Positions 24,303 to 33,278 of a stretch of 45,312 bases of DNA are shown here, piece after piece. The translations under genes and the position numbers were made by a program. Source of the DNA: Candidatus Butyricicoccus avicola (GTDB lineage: Bacteria > Bacillota > Clostridia > Oscillospirales > Butyricicoccaceae); NCBI GenBank assembly GCA_019119435.1, contig DWWZ01000087.1:1-45312 (forward strand). The letters are read 5' to 3'. Under the pieces are notes generated by a model, which made no database searches, was not told where the DNA came from, and was given only the letters and a program-made list of their open reading frames with translations. How positions within the stretch are numbered: position 1 is the first letter of the stretch; each line of letters begins with the position of its first letter.

Positions 24303-25790
24303 TTACAGCAAGAGATCCAGCGTGGACAGGATATCATCTTTGCGGACAACACGGTCAAAGCGCGGCGTCTTGCCCGCCAGGGCGGCAAGCGGCGCCGGGA
24401 TTGGCTGGCCGGTCAGGGAGGCAAGCGCATCCAGCTGGCTGACGCTCGTCGTATCGACTGTCTTACCCAGCGCGGCTGCAACCGGGCCGCAGAACTTGAA
24501 GGGGCTCGCCGTCGAGGCGATGATCACCGGGGCGCTGTCTCCTGTGCGCGCGCGGTAATCCGCATAAACCTTGACGGCGACTGCGGTATGGGTGTCAAGC
24601 AGATAGCCCTGTGTCTCGAAAATCCGGCGGATCGTCTCCGCGGTCTGCGCGTCGTCGCAGCAGCCCGCATCGAAATCGGCCGCCAGTTTGTCCCGGAGAT
24701 CTGCCGGTAGGGTATACCGGCCGTCCCGTGCCAGTTCCTCCATCAGTTCCCGTACCATGACATCATTCTGCCCGGAAATATAGAACAGTAAACGCTCTAA
24801 ATTGGAAGAAATCAGGATGTCCATGGACGGGGAATCGGTCGTATAAAACGGGCGGTTGCGGTCATAGACACCGCCCTGGCGGAAAAAGTCGGTCAAGACG
24901 TTGTTCTGGTTGGACGCGCAGACCAGCTTGCCAACGGGCAGGCCCATCTGCTTTGCGATGTATGCAGCCAGGATATTGCCGAAATTGCCAGTCGGCACAC
25001 AGACATTGACCGGATCCCCCATAGCGATCTTGCCAGTGGTGACCAAATCACAGTAAGCCGAGACATAATATGCAATCTGAGGTGCCAGACGTCCCCAGTT
25101 GATCGAGTTTGCCGAGGAGAAAATACAGCCCGCGTCGTTCATCCGGCGGATCACATCTGCATCGGTAAAGATACGCTTGACCGCCGACTGGGCGTCATCG
25201 AAATTGCCCTCGATGGCGACAACCTCGACATTCTGTCCCTGCTGGGTGACCATCTGCAGCTTCTGCATGGGAGAAACGCCGTCCACCGGATAGTAGACCA
25301 TGATCTTGGTCCCCGGCACATCGGCAAACCCCTCCAGGGCCGCCTTGCCCGTGTCGCCCGAAGTGGCGACCAGGATGCAGCAGGTACGCGTCTCGCCGGT
25401 CTTGCGCAGGGATGCGGTCAAAAGATGCGGCAGCATCTGCAAGGCCATGTCCTTAAACGCGCAGGTCGGCCCATGCCACAGCTCCAGCATGTGCACGCCA
25501 TCTGCAAGGCTTTTGACCGGCGCCGTGTCCGGCCCGCCAAACTTCTCATCGGCATAGGCCTTGGCCGCAAAACCAGTCAGTTCTTCGGTCGAAAAGTCGG
25601 TCAGAAACTTGCCCAGGATGTGCGCGGCACGGCCTTTGTAGTCCATGCCCAGAAGCGCCTGCATCTCATCTGCAGATAGCGCCGGAAATTCCGTCGGGCA
25701 GAATAGGCCGCCGCCCGGCGCAATGCCTGCCGCAATGGCCTGCGCCGCGCTGACACGCAGCCCTTTGTCTCTGCTGCTTACGTATTCCAT
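24303..25790 (-). CDS. thrC: threonine synthase
   Basis: This 495-residue PLP enzyme converts O-phospho-homoserine to threonine and phosphate. The N-terminal MEYVSSRDKG is typical of the bacterial/fungal-type synthase. The PLP Lys lies in GPTCAFKDMALQ (near residue 113), and the phosphate-binding SGDTGKAALEG and PTGNFGNILAAYIAKQMG follow. Size matches the longer class (TS2-like). The ATG at 25790 has GGGAGG 10 bases upstream; a further upstream frame start overlaps that site. It lies 31 bases after the dipeptidase gene. No T-box or threonine leader peptide is visible upstream. Confidence 0.96.
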   Translation of the reverse strand: MEYVSSRDKGLRVSAAQAIAAGIAPGGGLFCPTEFPALSADEMQALLGMDYKGRAAHILGKFLTDFSTEELTGFAAKAYADEKFGGPDTAPVKSLADGVHMLELWHGPTCAFKDMALQMLPHLLTASLRKTGETRTCCILVATSGDTGKAALEGFADVPGTKIMVYYPVDGVSPMQKLQMVTQQGQNVEVVAIEGNFDDAQSAVKRIFTDADVIRRMNDAGCIFSSANSINWGRLAPQIAYYVSAYCDLVTTGKIAMGDPVNVCVPTGNFGNILAAYIAKQMGLPVGKLVCASNQNNVLTDFFRQGGVYDRNRPFYTTDSPSMDILISSNLERLLFYISGQNDVMVRELMEELARDGRYTLPADLRDKLAADFDAGCCDDAQTAETIRRIFETQGYLLDTHTAVAVKVYADYRARTGDSAPVIIASTASPFKFCGPVAAALGKTVDTTSVSQLDALASLTGQPIPAPLAALAGKTPRFDRVVRKDDILSTLDLLL

Positions 25791-25821
25791 CTGTGTGAAA
25801 CCTCCCATAAATTTTCAATCT

Positions 25822-26790
25822 CTATGCACCCAGTACACGGGTAAAAAATGTGACTGCGTTGCCGTAAAACAGCGCATTCACCGTGCTTTCCAAATACCCA
25901 TGCCGCAGCATGGCCTCGGCCAGGGCATCCAGGTCCGCGACTGTATTCAGCCCTTCCGGGGTATCCTCACAGCCGTCAAAATCACAGCCCAGCGCCAGGC
26001 AGTCGGCGCAGCCGCGTGCAAGCAGATCATCCGCATGGCGCAGGACATCGTCAATGCCGGCTTTTTTGCCATCATCCCGCAAAAACGGGCTGTATAGATT
26101 GAGTCCGACCAGCCCGCCGCGCCGCACGATCTCGGTCAGCTGCAAGGGTGTCAAATTGCGCAGATGCTCACAGCACGCCCGGCTGTTGGAGTGGGTCGCG
26201 GCAAACGGCGCCTCGGTCGCCAGGCAGACATCCCAAAAGCCGGCCTCGGATAGATGGGACACATCAACCACCATATTGCGCCGCACCAGTTCTCGTACCA
26301 AGGCGCGGCCGCGGTCTGTTAGGCCCGCATCATTGTCTGTAGCTGCGCCGCATGCAAAGGCATTCTGGCCATTCCAGGCCAGTGTTACAAGGCGCACGCC
26401 CGCGTCATAGGCCTGTTCCAAACCGCCAGGGCAGTCTAAAAGTTCTGCCCCCTCGATCGACAGGAAAGCCGCCCGCCGTCCATGACCCTTTGCCCATGCC
26501 CAGTCATCCATATCCCGGCACAGCATCAGCCAGTCGGCATTGGCAGAAAATTCACGCTGCGCCGTTTCCAAAAGCGCGCCCAACCGCTCTTCTGGCGGCA
26601 AATCCAAAAGCGACCTGCGGCCGGAGACCGGCGCCGGCGACCGGGCGCCGCAAAACAGAGCAAAGACCTGAGTATACATGTCATAGCCAGCCGTTTTGTC
26701 CCGGTCGATGCACAACGTATTCCTGCGCAAGCCCTGCCCGGTTTCAAAGCACTCATACAAGGTGTCGCAATGCAGGTCAAATAACTGCAA
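25822..26790 (-). CDS. membrane-dipeptidase family (M19, renal dipeptidase-like) peptidase
   Basis: This 322-residue zinc peptidase has a TIM-barrel fold. The first metal motif is DLHCDT (residues 5-10). The bridging Glu lies in LSIEGAELL, and later ligands lie in VDVSHLSEAGFWDV and ATHSNSRA. The C-terminal GCDFDGCEDTPEGL is also conserved. It has no signal peptide, so it probably acts in the cytoplasm on dipeptides, including those with D-residues, although bacterial members vary. The start is TTG at 26790 with AGGAGG 8 bases upstream, an uncommon start. It begins 12 bases after yraN. Confidence 0.92.
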   Translation of the reverse strand: MQLFDLHCDTLYECFETGQGLRRNTLCIDRDKTAGYDMYTQVFALFCGARSPAPVSGRRSLLDLPPEERLGALLETAQREFSANADWLMLCRDMDDWAWAKGHGRRAAFLSIEGAELLDCPGGLEQAYDAGVRLVTLAWNGQNAFACGAATDNDAGLTDRGRALVRELVRRNMVVDVSHLSEAGFWDVCLATEAPFAATHSNSRACCEHLRNLTPLQLTEIVRRGGLVGLNLYSPFLRDDGKKAGIDDVLRHADDLLARGCADCLALGCDFDGCEDTPEGLNTVADLDALAEAMLRHGYLESTVNALFYGNAVTFFTRVLGA

Positions 26791-26802
26791 TCCTCTTCCC
26801 TC

Positions 26803-27156
26803 CTATGCGTCGAATGCATTTTTCAGATGACGAATGGTGCATGCCGGTCCGCCTTCCGCTCCATAGACCTCGACAACGTCAAAGCGCGGCTGCAAGTTGT
26901 CTGTCGGATGGGCCGCGAGCCAGCCCTCGGCTGTTAAGACCAGCCGGCGCTGCTTTGCCGCGTCCACCGCCGCGCAGGCCGGTGCAAAATGGTCCGAGCG
27001 CCGTGTCTTGACCTCGACGAATGCCAGATACTTCGCATCCGATGCGACCAGATCGATCTCGCCCCAGCGTGTGCGGAAATTGCGGGCCAGGATGGTATAG
27101 CCCTGCGCCTGCAAAAAGGCTGCCGCAGCGGCCTCCCCCCACGCACCCCGCTTCAT
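26803..27156 (-). CDS. YraN family (UPF0102) endonuclease-like protein
   Basis: This 117-residue protein carries the PD-(D/E)xK nuclease-fold pattern: GEIDLVA and FVEVKTRR supply the D and ExK residues. The N-terminal [14 protein letters not shown] and [18 protein letters not shown] are family signatures. Its function is unknown in most bacteria; a DNA-processing role is the fold-based guess. It overlaps rnhB by 4 bases (ATGA), and rnhB-yraN is a conserved pair in Firmicutes. Confidence 0.93.
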   Translation of the reverse strand: MKRGAWGEAAAAAFLQAQGYTILARNFRTRWGEIDLVASDAKYLAFVEVKTRRSDHFAPACAAVDAAKQRRLVLTAEGWLAAHPTDNLQPRFDVVEVYGAEGGPACTIRHLKNAFDA

Positions 27157-27797
27157 CGCCTGGCCTCTGGATATTTATCGTAAATCTTCTTTAAAAAGCT
27201 CTGCCGGTGAATGGGACACGGCCCGTGCTGCAGGATCGCCTGTATATGCGCCCGGGTACCATATCCCTTATGCCCGGCAAATCCATAGCCCGGATACTTG
27301 GCATCCATCTCACGCATATAGCGGTCACGGGTGACCTTGGCCAAGATCGAAGCGGCTGCAATCGAAGCGCTCTTGGCGTCGCCGCCTACAATGCACTCCG
27401 ATGCAATGTCGAGGGCCGGCGCACGGTTGCCGTCTATTAAGGCGTAATCGGCCGGCACCGACAAGTGCATGACCGCTTGGGCCATGGCCCGAAAGGTTGC
27501 CCGCAGGATGTTGATCTCGTCGATGACCGCATGGTCGACCGACGCGACCGCGTAACTCACCGCACGGGCGCGGATCTCATCAAACAATGCTTCCCGCTTT
27601 TTTTCGCTCAATTTTTTGGAGTCGTTCAAACCTTCAATCTGGCAGTCTATCGGCAGGATCACCGCAGCGGCGACCACAGGCCCGGCCAGTGGACCGCGTC
27701 CGGCCTCATCGACACCGCATACGGCTGAAAAACCGCGCGACTGCGCCGCCCGCTCATAGTCGAACGACACCGCGCTTTCAATCTTCTTCTTGGGCAT
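27153..27797 (-). CDS. rnhB: ribonuclease HII
   Basis: This 214-residue endonuclease removes ribonucleotides and RNA primers from DNA. The active-site start is [15 protein letters not shown] (D30, E31). LIDGN and ILAKVTRD supply the other acidic residues and the type 2 signature. Two ATGs lie 6 bases apart. The inner one at 27797 has GGAGG 9 bases upstream and is preferred; the outer one at 27803 is only 3 bases from it. The gene overlaps the end of rbgA by 20 bases. Confidence 0.96.
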   Translation of the reverse strand: MPKKKIESAVSFDYERAAQSRGFSAVCGVDEAGRGPLAGPVVAAAVILPIDCQIEGLNDSKKLSEKKREALFDEIRARAVSYAVASVDHAVIDEINILRATFRAMAQAVMHLSVPADYALIDGNRAPALDIASECIVGGDAKSASIAAASILAKVTRDRYMREMDAKYPGYGFAGHKGYGTRAHIQAILQHGPCPIHRQSFLKKIYDKYPEARR

Positions 27798-28659
27798 GGG
27801 CATAGTCCTCCGGCGTCTCGAGGGTGATGCGGCCAAGCACACCGCCACGGAACTCATCGAGCAGGATGCGCGCCATGCGCTCGGTATCGATCTCTCCGCC
27901 CGAAATCAGGAAGCCGCGTTTCCTTCCAGCCTGCTGCAGCAGGTCATAGCCCAAAAAGTCGGACTGCTCTGGAATGGTCAGCTTGTAGCGATCCACGATG
28001 GCCTGGGGGGCACGCACGGCGAGCAGCTCAAACAGGCGGCAAGCCAAGGTTTCCAGATCCAGGATATCGTCCTTGACCGCGCCCGTGACAGCCAGCAGGA
28101 TTCCGACGCGCTCATCGTCAAACTTAGGCCACAAAATGCCCGGCGTATCCAGCAGGTCGATGCCACCCGGCACGCGGAACCATTGCGCTCCCCGCGTTAC
28201 GCCAGGCTTGTCGGCCGCCTTGGCCGACTTGCGGCCAAGAACGCGGTTGATGAATGTGGATTTGCCAACATTCGGGATGCCGACTACCATCACGCGCACG
28301 GCGCGGCCGGTCTGCCCCTTTTCATTCCAAGCAGAAATCTTGTCGGCCAAACGCTCCCGCGCGGCGGCTGCAAACCGGCCGGTGCCGGTGCCATGCTGGC
28401 TGTCTGTCTCAAGTACCGCATAGCCCTGTGCGCGATAAAAGGATGCCCACCGGCGCGTGGCCTCCGGGTCGGCCAGGTCGACACGGTTCAAAATCATCAT
28501 ACGCGGCTTATCGCCCGCAATTTCATCCATGTCTGGATTGCGGCTGACCTGTGGGATCCGCGCATCCACCAGTTCACACACGAGATCGATATTTTTGAGG
28601 TTTTCCAGCATCTGGCGACGCGTCTTCGCCATATGGCCAGGATACCATTGGATGTTCAT
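27778..28659 (-). CDS. rbgA: ribosome biogenesis GTPase RbgA (YlqF)
   Basis: This 293-residue circularly permuted GTPase acts in late 50S subunit assembly. The motifs appear in permuted order: G4 NRVDLAD (near residue 67) precedes G1 GIPNVGKST (near 125), and G3 DTPG follows (near 168). The N-terminal [15 protein letters not shown] is diagnostic. A C-terminal ANTAR-like helical domain completes it. The ATG at 28659 has GGAGG 7 bases upstream. Order lepB-rbgA-rnhB is the standard Firmicutes arrangement. Confidence 0.97.
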   Translation of the reverse strand: MNIQWYPGHMAKTRRQMLENLKNIDLVCELVDARIPQVSRNPDMDEIAGDKPRMMILNRVDLADPEATRRWASFYRAQGYAVLETDSQHGTGTGRFAAAARERLADKISAWNEKGQTGRAVRVMVVGIPNVGKSTFINRVLGRKSAKAADKPGVTRGAQWFRVPGGIDLLDTPGILWPKFDDERVGILLAVTGAVKDDILDLETLACRLFELLAVRAPQAIVDRYKLTIPEQSDFLGYDLLQQAGRKRGFLISGGEIDTERMARILLDEFRGGVLGRITLETPEDYAHAQEED

Positions 28660-28697
28660 TCCATTTCCTCCACACAAAGTTTGGGGATATCCCCTGT

Positions 28698-29276
28698 TTA
28701 CTCGACCGTGCCGAGCGAGGTGAACGGGAAGATCACGCCCAGGACATGGCCAATGACATAGCGCTCATCCACAAGGCCGATGCGCGGGTCGCGGCTGTCG
28801 CTCGAGCCGTTGCGGTTGTCGCCGAGCAAGAATAGCTGTCCCTCCGGCACAGTCAGCGGGAACTTGGTGCCCTCTGCCGTATAGGTTGGTTCATTGATAT
28901 AGGGTTCGTCCAGCACTTCGCCGTTGACCGTGACGTCGCCAGTTGCGAAATTGATGTCTACCGTATCGCCGCCGACCGCAATGACACGCTTGACGATGGG
29001 GCCAATGCCAAACCCTTCTTTATTCACCACAATGACGTCGCCGCGTGCGGGCGTATAGCCCAAGTTGCTGACGACCATCATGTCCCGGTCCTGCAAGGTC
29101 GGCACCATCGAAGTGCCGTCTACCGCGATCAGCCGGAAAAAGAACGTAAATACGACGACGACCAGGAGCAGGGAAAAGATCATGGCCTCTCCCCAGTCGA
29201 AGAGGCTATTGGAAAAGCGCCCGGTGTCCTGCTCGGCCTGCTTTTCGGCCGCTTTGGCGCTGTTTGACAGTTTCAT
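28698..29276 (-). CDS. lepB: signal peptidase I
   Basis: This 192-residue membrane peptidase removes signal peptides from secreted proteins. A cytoplasmic N-terminus of about 28 residues is followed by one membrane helix (about 31-50). The catalytic Ser56 lies in DGTSMVPTL, and the general-base Lys96 in IVKRVIAVGGD. Box D/E is visible as LFLLGDNRNGSSDSR. The ATG at 29276 has AAGGAGGAG 9 bases upstream; an upstream frame start at 29312 has none. It is the first gene of the lepB-rbgA-rnhB-yraN chain. Confidence 0.97.
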   Translation of the reverse strand: MKLSNSAKAAEKQAEQDTGRFSNSLFDWGEAMIFSLLLVVVVFTFFFRLIAVDGTSMVPTLQDRDMMVVSNLGYTPARGDVIVVNKEGFGIGPIVKRVIAVGGDTVDINFATGDVTVNGEVLDEPYINEPTYTAEGTKFPLTVPEGQLFLLGDNRNGSSDSRDPRIGLVDERYVIGHVLGVIFPFTSLGTVE

Positions 29277-29320
29277 TTGGGGATTCTCCTCCTTGGGATG
29301 TTGGATTGACACATGCCATC

Positions 29321-29348
29321 ATTATATTACGAAACCCCATTCCGCGCA
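29321..29348 (-). promoter_or_regulatory. candidate promoter of the lepB operon
   Basis: On the minus strand TTGCGC (29343-29348) and TATAAT (29321-29326) are separated by 16 bp, about 45 bp before the start codon. Confidence 0.6.
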
Positions 29349-29455
29349 ACCGGATATTGCGATTTTATCGGGGCCGCTGCGAAAAAAATCCCTGCTTTCG
29401 CCCCAAAACGTCCGTTCCATGTGGACATTATATGAAAAACGTACGCGAGATAATA

Positions 29456-29488
29456 TAAAAAGAGAGGAACGCTGGATGCGCTCCTCTC
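29456..29488 (-). terminator. terminator of rplS
   Basis: On the minus strand GAGAGGAGCGC pairs with GCGTTCCTCTC (29462-29488) around a 5-base loop and is followed by TTTTTATATT. Confidence 0.9.
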
Positions 29489-29502
29489 CGGATTTTGCAG
29501 TC

Positions 29503-29844
29503 TTAAACCTTTTCTGCAACCTTGGCAGCCTTGCCAACGCGGCCGCGCAGGTAGTACAGCTTTGCACGGCGAACCTTACCATTGCGGACAACCTCAAACT
29601 TTGCAACGTTGGGGGAATGTACCGGGAAGGTCTTCTCAACGCCGACGCCGTAAGAGATGCGGCGAACGGTAACCGTCTTGTTGATGCCAGAGTGCTTCAT
29701 CGCGATGATGATGCCCTCAAATACCTGGATACGCTCGCGGTTACCCTCCTTGATCTTGGCGTGTACACGAACAGTGTCGCCGATCTTGAGCTCGGGCAGA
29801 TCGCTCTTGAGCTGCTGCTCAGACAGAACCTTTACTAAATCCAT
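29503..29844 (-). CDS. rplS: 50S ribosomal protein L19
   Basis: This 113-residue protein sits at the 30S/50S interface. Visible landmarks are [23 protein letters not shown], the [18 protein letters not shown] stretch and the C-terminal [13 protein letters not shown]. Length and ends match the family exactly. It is its own unit with a promoter and leader upstream (29871-29973) and a strong terminator downstream. Confidence 0.98.
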   Translation of the reverse strand: MDLVKVLSEQQLKSDLPELKIGDTVRVHAKIKEGNRERIQVFEGIIIAMKHSGINKTVTVRRISYGVGVEKTFPVHSPNVAKFEVVRNGKVRRAKLYYLRGRVGKAAKVAEKV

Positions 29845-29870
29845 CTTTCAGTCTTCCTTTCATACTAGAT

Positions 29871-29926
29871 ATTCATGCCTATCCTTTGATTAAGGCCGCA
29901 TCGTCCGGGCCGGTAGGCAGCGGAAT
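29871..29926 (-). promoter_or_regulatory. candidate L19 leader RNA
   Basis: In the rplS leader (minus strand) ATTC...TGCCTA pairs with TAGGCA.GAAT, enclosing a loop that contains a second GGCC/GGCC pairing. L19 leaders that bind L19 and control rplS are known in Firmicutes; this one is placed by position and stem layout only. Confidence 0.45.
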
Positions 29927-29943
29927 GTCCGTCGTTCTATAGC

Positions 29944-29973
29944 AGTATATCACATCCTATCCGGCAAAGGCAA
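29944..29973 (-). promoter_or_regulatory. promoter of rplS
   Basis: On the minus strand TTGCCT (29968-29973) and TATACT (29944-29949) have an 18-bp spacer. The -10 is preceded by TGTGA. Confidence 0.65.
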
Positions 29974-30034
29974 GTATTTTTTTGCCCATGTTGTGAGATT
30001 TTTGACAGCCATTTGGGTTTTTCTCTGAGCACCC

Positions 30035-30091
30035 TGTACAAACCAGGCAGAATCGGATATACTGGAATCACCGGGCAGCTTTCCCTGCCCG
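30035..30091 (+). promoter_or_regulatory. promoter and start-site inverted repeat of the amylase gene
   Basis: TGTACA (30035-30040) and TATACT (30058-30063) are 17 bp apart. The inverted repeat CGGGCAG (30072-30078) with CTGCCCG (30085-30091) begins at the likely start point, so it could be an operator or a 5' RNA hairpin. The 284-bp gap at 29845-30128 holds this, the rplS promoter and the rplS leader. Confidence 0.55.
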
Positions 30092-30128
30092 CCCCACCAC
30101 CTGCCAGCACCAAAGGAGACTTTATATT

Positions 30129-31439
30129 ATGTGGGCATATGAAAGTGTATTTTATCAGATTTATCCGCTCGGATTCTGCGGCGCGCCGTACGAAAACGAC
30201 GGCATCTGTAAAAACCGTATCCGCAAGGTTTGCGACTGGGCCGATCACATCCGTGCACTGGGCGCAGACGCGATCTATTTTTCCCCGTTGTTTGAATCCG
30301 ATGCGCACGGCTATGACACCCGTGATTTCCGCCTATTGGACTGCCGTCTGGGCACAAACGCTGACTTTGCGGACGTGTGCGCTTATCTGCACCGCAGCGG
30401 CATCCGCGTCGTACTGGACGGCGTATTCAACCACGTCGGCCGCGGCTTCTGGGCATTCCAAGATGTGCGTACCAAAAAGTGGGATTCGCCCTACAAGGAC
30501 TGGTTCTATATCAATTTTGATGGTAACTCCAACTATAACGACGGATTCTGGTACGAGGGCTGGGAAGGCCACTATGAACTCGTCAAGCTCAACCTGCAAA
30601 ATCCGGCCGTGGTCCAGCATATCTTCGACTGCATTGTCGGGTGGGTGCGCGAATTCGACATCGACGGCCTGCGCTTGGACGTCGCGTACAGCCTGCCGCC
30701 CGAGTTCCTGCGCCAGCTACGCGCGTTCTGCGACAGCCTCAAGCCCGACTTTTTCCTGGTCGGCGAGCTGATGCATGGCGATTACAACCAGCGCGTTGCG
30801 GACGACATGATGCACTCATGCACAAACTATGAGTGCTACAAAGGCCTATACTCGTCGCTCAATTCCATGAATCTCTTTGAGATCACCCACTCGCTCATGC
30901 GCCAGTTTGGCCCTGAACAGTGGACGCTCTACAAGGGCAAGCACCTGCTCTCCTTCGTCGACAACCATGACGTGACCCGTGCGGCCTCCATCCTCACAAA
31001 CCCCAAACACCTGCCCCTGCTCTACGGCATGCTGTTCGGGATGCCCGGCATCCCATGCATCTATTACGGCAGCGAATGGGGCGCCACAGGCCGAAAGGAG
31101 GAGGGTGACCACGCCCTGCGCCCGTGCTTTGACGCACCGGTCGAAAACGAACTGACCACCTGGATCGCCAAGCTTGCCCAGGCACACAAGCAGTCCAAGG
31201 CGCTGTGTTACGGCAGCTTCAAGCACCTAGTGCTCACCAACAAGCAGTGTATCTGGGAGCGCGAGGCCGAAGGCGAGCGCGTGCTCGTTGCCATCAATGC
31301 CGACAGCGAACCTTATATTGCGCATTTTGATGCGCGTTCCGGCCAAGCGGTCGACCTGATCACCGGCGCGCTGCACGACTTTGGCGGTGGCTCCGAACTG
31401 CCGCCCTACTCGGTAGCCTTCTGGAAGACCGAGCACTGA
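30129..31439 (+). CDS. alpha-amylase family glycosyl hydrolase (GH13), cytoplasmic
   Basis: This 436-residue enzyme has a GH13 TIM barrel and a short C-terminal beta domain. It begins directly with the barrel (MWAYESVFYQIYPLGF), with no signal peptide and no N-terminal domain. Conserved regions are VVLDGVFNHVG, IDGLRLDVAY (nucleophile D184), VGELMH (acid/base E213) and FVDNHDVT (D281). YQIYPLGF near the start and FDIDGLRLDVAY are reminiscent of cyclomaltodextrinase/neopullulanase relatives, but those carry an extra N-terminal domain. It probably breaks down imported maltodextrins or stored glycogen. AAAGGAG lies 10 bases before the ATG. Single-gene unit with a strong terminator. Confidence 0.92.
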   Translation: MWAYESVFYQIYPLGFCGAPYENDGICKNRIRKVCDWADHIRALGADAIYFSPLFESDAHGYDTRDFRLLDCRLGTNADFADVCAYLHRSGIRVVLDGVFNHVGRGFWAFQDVRTKKWDSPYKDWFYINFDGNSNYNDGFWYEGWEGHYELVKLNLQNPAVVQHIFDCIVGWVREFDIDGLRLDVAYSLPPEFLRQLRAFCDSLKPDFFLVGELMHGDYNQRVADDMMHSCTNYECYKGLYSSLNSMNLFEITHSLMRQFGPEQWTLYKGKHLLSFVDNHDVTRAASILTNPKHLPLLYGMLFGMPGIPCIYYGSEWGATGRKEEGDHALRPCFDAPVENELTTWIAKLAQAHKQSKALCYGSFKHLVLTNKQCIWEREAEGERVLVAINADSEPYIAHFDARSGQAVDLITGALHDFGGGSELPPYSVAFWKTEH

Positions 31440-31496
31440 TCCTCCTCCAGAAAACCCGGCGTACCTGACCTAGGCAGCACAATCCAAATAAAACGG

Positions 31497-31525
31497 GCCG
31501 TCCCGAGAGGGGCGGCCTATTTAAA
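31497..31525. terminator. terminator between amylase and DUF3795 genes
   Basis: A 9-bp stem, GGCCGTCCC with GGGGCGGCC (31497-31518), has a GAGA loop. Moderately T-rich tails occur on both strands, serving the two convergent genes. Confidence 0.75.
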
Positions 31526-31579
31526 TGGAGGCATCTCTGCCATATAGTCTGATGGGCCGCCCGGCTCTGTCTGCGGATA

Positions 31580-31957
31580 TCACAGCTTGCTTAAATTACG
31601 CGCCTTGTGAAAAAATGCCGCTTGCAGCATCTGATATTCCTCCTCCGTACAAACTTCCCTGCATCGCTCTTGTGTCTGTCTGGAACGCTGCAGCATCCGC
31701 GCAATCTTCTCGCAGGGAAATGCGCCGCATGCATGACACGCCTTGACATGATGCTGCTTGACACATTCTGTCAGCTGGAACGTGCATGGCTTTTCCGGAG
31801 TACATCCCGCACAGCGGATCTCCTCATTTGAAACGACATGATCTCGCCAGCCCACACGATACCACAGTTCTGCAGCCCGGCGCAGCGCCTCCTCCGTCTG
31901 CGCCAGATACCGCGGGCATTTCAGGCAGTCGTCCCCGCACAGTGTAATCTTTTCCAT
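31580..31957 (-). CDS. DUF3795 cysteine-rich protein
   Basis: This 125-residue small cytoplasmic protein has about ten cysteines. The N-terminal CGDDCLKCPRYLA is the recognisable DUF3795 opening. Further pairs are CAGC, CTFQ...EC and CHACGAFPCEK. The spacing suggests metal or Fe-S binding, which is inferred. The function of the family is unknown. It starts 69 bases after the end of the fluoride-controlled antiporter gene on the same strand. No terminator separates them, so read-through from the fluoride switch is possible. Confidence 0.85.
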   Translation of the reverse strand: MEKITLCGDDCLKCPRYLAQTEEALRRAAELWYRVGWRDHVVSNEEIRCAGCTPEKPCTFQLTECVKQHHVKACHACGAFPCEKIARMLQRSRQTQERCREVCTEEEYQMLQAAFFHKARNLSKL

Positions 31958-32026
31958 TCCAACCAGCCCTTTCGTTGTCGATATCTCAATAGTCTATCAC
32001 AATCCGTGCAGTATGGCTAGCTTGGC

Positions 32027-33208
32027 TCATCCTGCTCTCTGCAGCCATCTCTTATAGGTGCAGTCGATCGCAATGGCGCCAAAGGGGGCCGTAATCAGAA
32101 TGGCCAGCACTGCCACAGTCAGCACAGTCTCCCCACATGCCAACCCCATGGTCAGCGGCACGCCGCCGATTGCCGCCTGCACAGTCGCCTTTGGCGTATA
32201 GGCCAGCATACAGAATGCGCGTTCCCTGCCGTTGAGCCGGGTTCCGGCCACACTCAAAAACACGCCCGCCATGCGGAACACCAGCGCACCTAAAATCAAG
32301 AGGACGGCTGCCACGCCCGCGTAGGCAACATAAGAGATATTTACCATTGCGCCAACCAAGACAAATAGCAGCAGCTCCGCAGCCACCCACAGGCGGTCAT
32401 ACTTGGCTGACAGGCGCTTAGATACAGCCGGGAGCCGACGGCCCAGCATGATCCCCATGCTCATAACAGCCAGCAGGCCGGAAAATCCAATACTCCCCGT
32501 ACAGTGATCCTCAATGGTCACTAGGACAAAGGACAGGGCCAGGAAAATGACAACCTTAGCGCTGTCGCGCATGTGCACGCGGGAAAACCACCCGGCGAGC
32601 GCCCAGCCGCACAGCACACCGGCGGCAATCCCCAAGACAAGCGAAGTCGGGATGCGGACAAAATCAAGCGGCGACAAACTGCCGCCTGCGGCAAGACTGG
32701 CGAAAGAGGAGAACAGTACAATCACATACACGTCATCCACCGATGCGCCCGCAAGGATCATCTGCGGGATGCCCTGCGCGGCGCCGTATCCTTCGTCCAT
32801 CAGACGCAGCATGCGCGGTACGACCACCGCCGGGGAGACTGCCGCAATGACCGCGCCAATGATCGCAGCTTCCAGCACGGTCACGCCCAGCAGGCGCGGT
32901 GCCAAGACGACCGTGCCCACAATCTCAAAGGTTGCGGGCACAAAACACAGCAGCACCGCCGACCGTCCGACCCGGCGTAGGTCGGCAATGTCCAGGCTCA
33001 AACCGGCGCGGGTCAGGATGATGATGAGCGCGACCTTACGCAGGTCATCCGAGATGGCCAACAGGCTGTCGTCCAGCAGATCCAGCGCATACGGGCCGAA
33101 TGCCACGCCTACCAGTAACATCCCCAAAAGCGGCGGCAGGCGCAGGCGCCGGAATACCTCCCCGGCAAACAGCCCGCCCAGAAAAACCAATGCCAAACTC
33201 CATAACAT
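32027..33208 (-). CDS. cation/proton antiporter (CPA family) under a fluoride riboswitch
   Basis: This 393-residue integral membrane protein has about eleven to twelve hydrophobic segments and a Na+/H+ exchanger (PF00999) layout. Visible features are RLRLPPLLGMLLVGVAFGP near the N-terminus, LTRAGLSLD, AVIAAVSPAVVVPRML, and SVDDVYVIVLF, where the paired acidic residues likely bind the ion. The ATG at 33208 has AAGGAGG 9 bases upstream. Its leader holds a fluoride aptamer and an overlapping terminator, and antiporters are among the gene classes known behind fluoride riboswitches. A role in coping with fluoride or the acid load it brings is therefore likely. Whether it moves F-, Na+ or K+ cannot be read from sequence. 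Confidence 0.92.
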   Translation of the reverse strand: MLWSLALVFLGGLFAGEVFRRLRLPPLLGMLLVGVAFGPYALDLLDDSLLAISDDLRKVALIIILTRAGLSLDIADLRRVGRSAVLLCFVPATFEIVGTVVLAPRLLGVTVLEAAIIGAVIAAVSPAVVVPRMLRLMDEGYGAAQGIPQMILAGASVDDVYVIVLFSSFASLAAGGSLSPLDFVRIPTSLVLGIAAGVLCGWALAGWFSRVHMRDSAKVVIFLALSFVLVTIEDHCTGSIGFSGLLAVMSMGIMLGRRLPAVSKRLSAKYDRLWVAAELLLFVLVGAMVNISYVAYAGVAAVLLILGALVFRMAGVFLSVAGTRLNGRERAFCMLAYTPKATVQAAIGGVPLTMGLACGETVLTVAVLAILITAPFGAIAIDCTYKRWLQRAG

Positions 33209-33230
33209 GATACTTTTCCTCCTTTTACAC

Positions 33231-33278
33231 AAAAAAGAGCTGACAACCCCTGCAAAGTATTGCAGAAGTCATCAGCTC
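33231..33278 (-). terminator. riboswitch-controlled terminator
   Basis: On the minus strand AGAGCTGA pairs with TCAGCTCT around an inner CTGCAA/TTGCAG stem (33237-33278) and is followed by TTTTTT. Its 5' arm reuses the aptamer's conserved GCTGATGACTTCTGC, so the aptamer and the terminator cannot form at the same time: fluoride binding should allow read-through. Confidence 0.85.

Noticed and set aside
26790..27156. CRISPR arrays, insertion sequences or attachment sites in the window
   Set aside because: No regularly spaced repeats, transposase genes, or flanking direct repeats were seen here or elsewhere; the tRNA-Gly at the left edge has no visible duplicated 3' end in the window.
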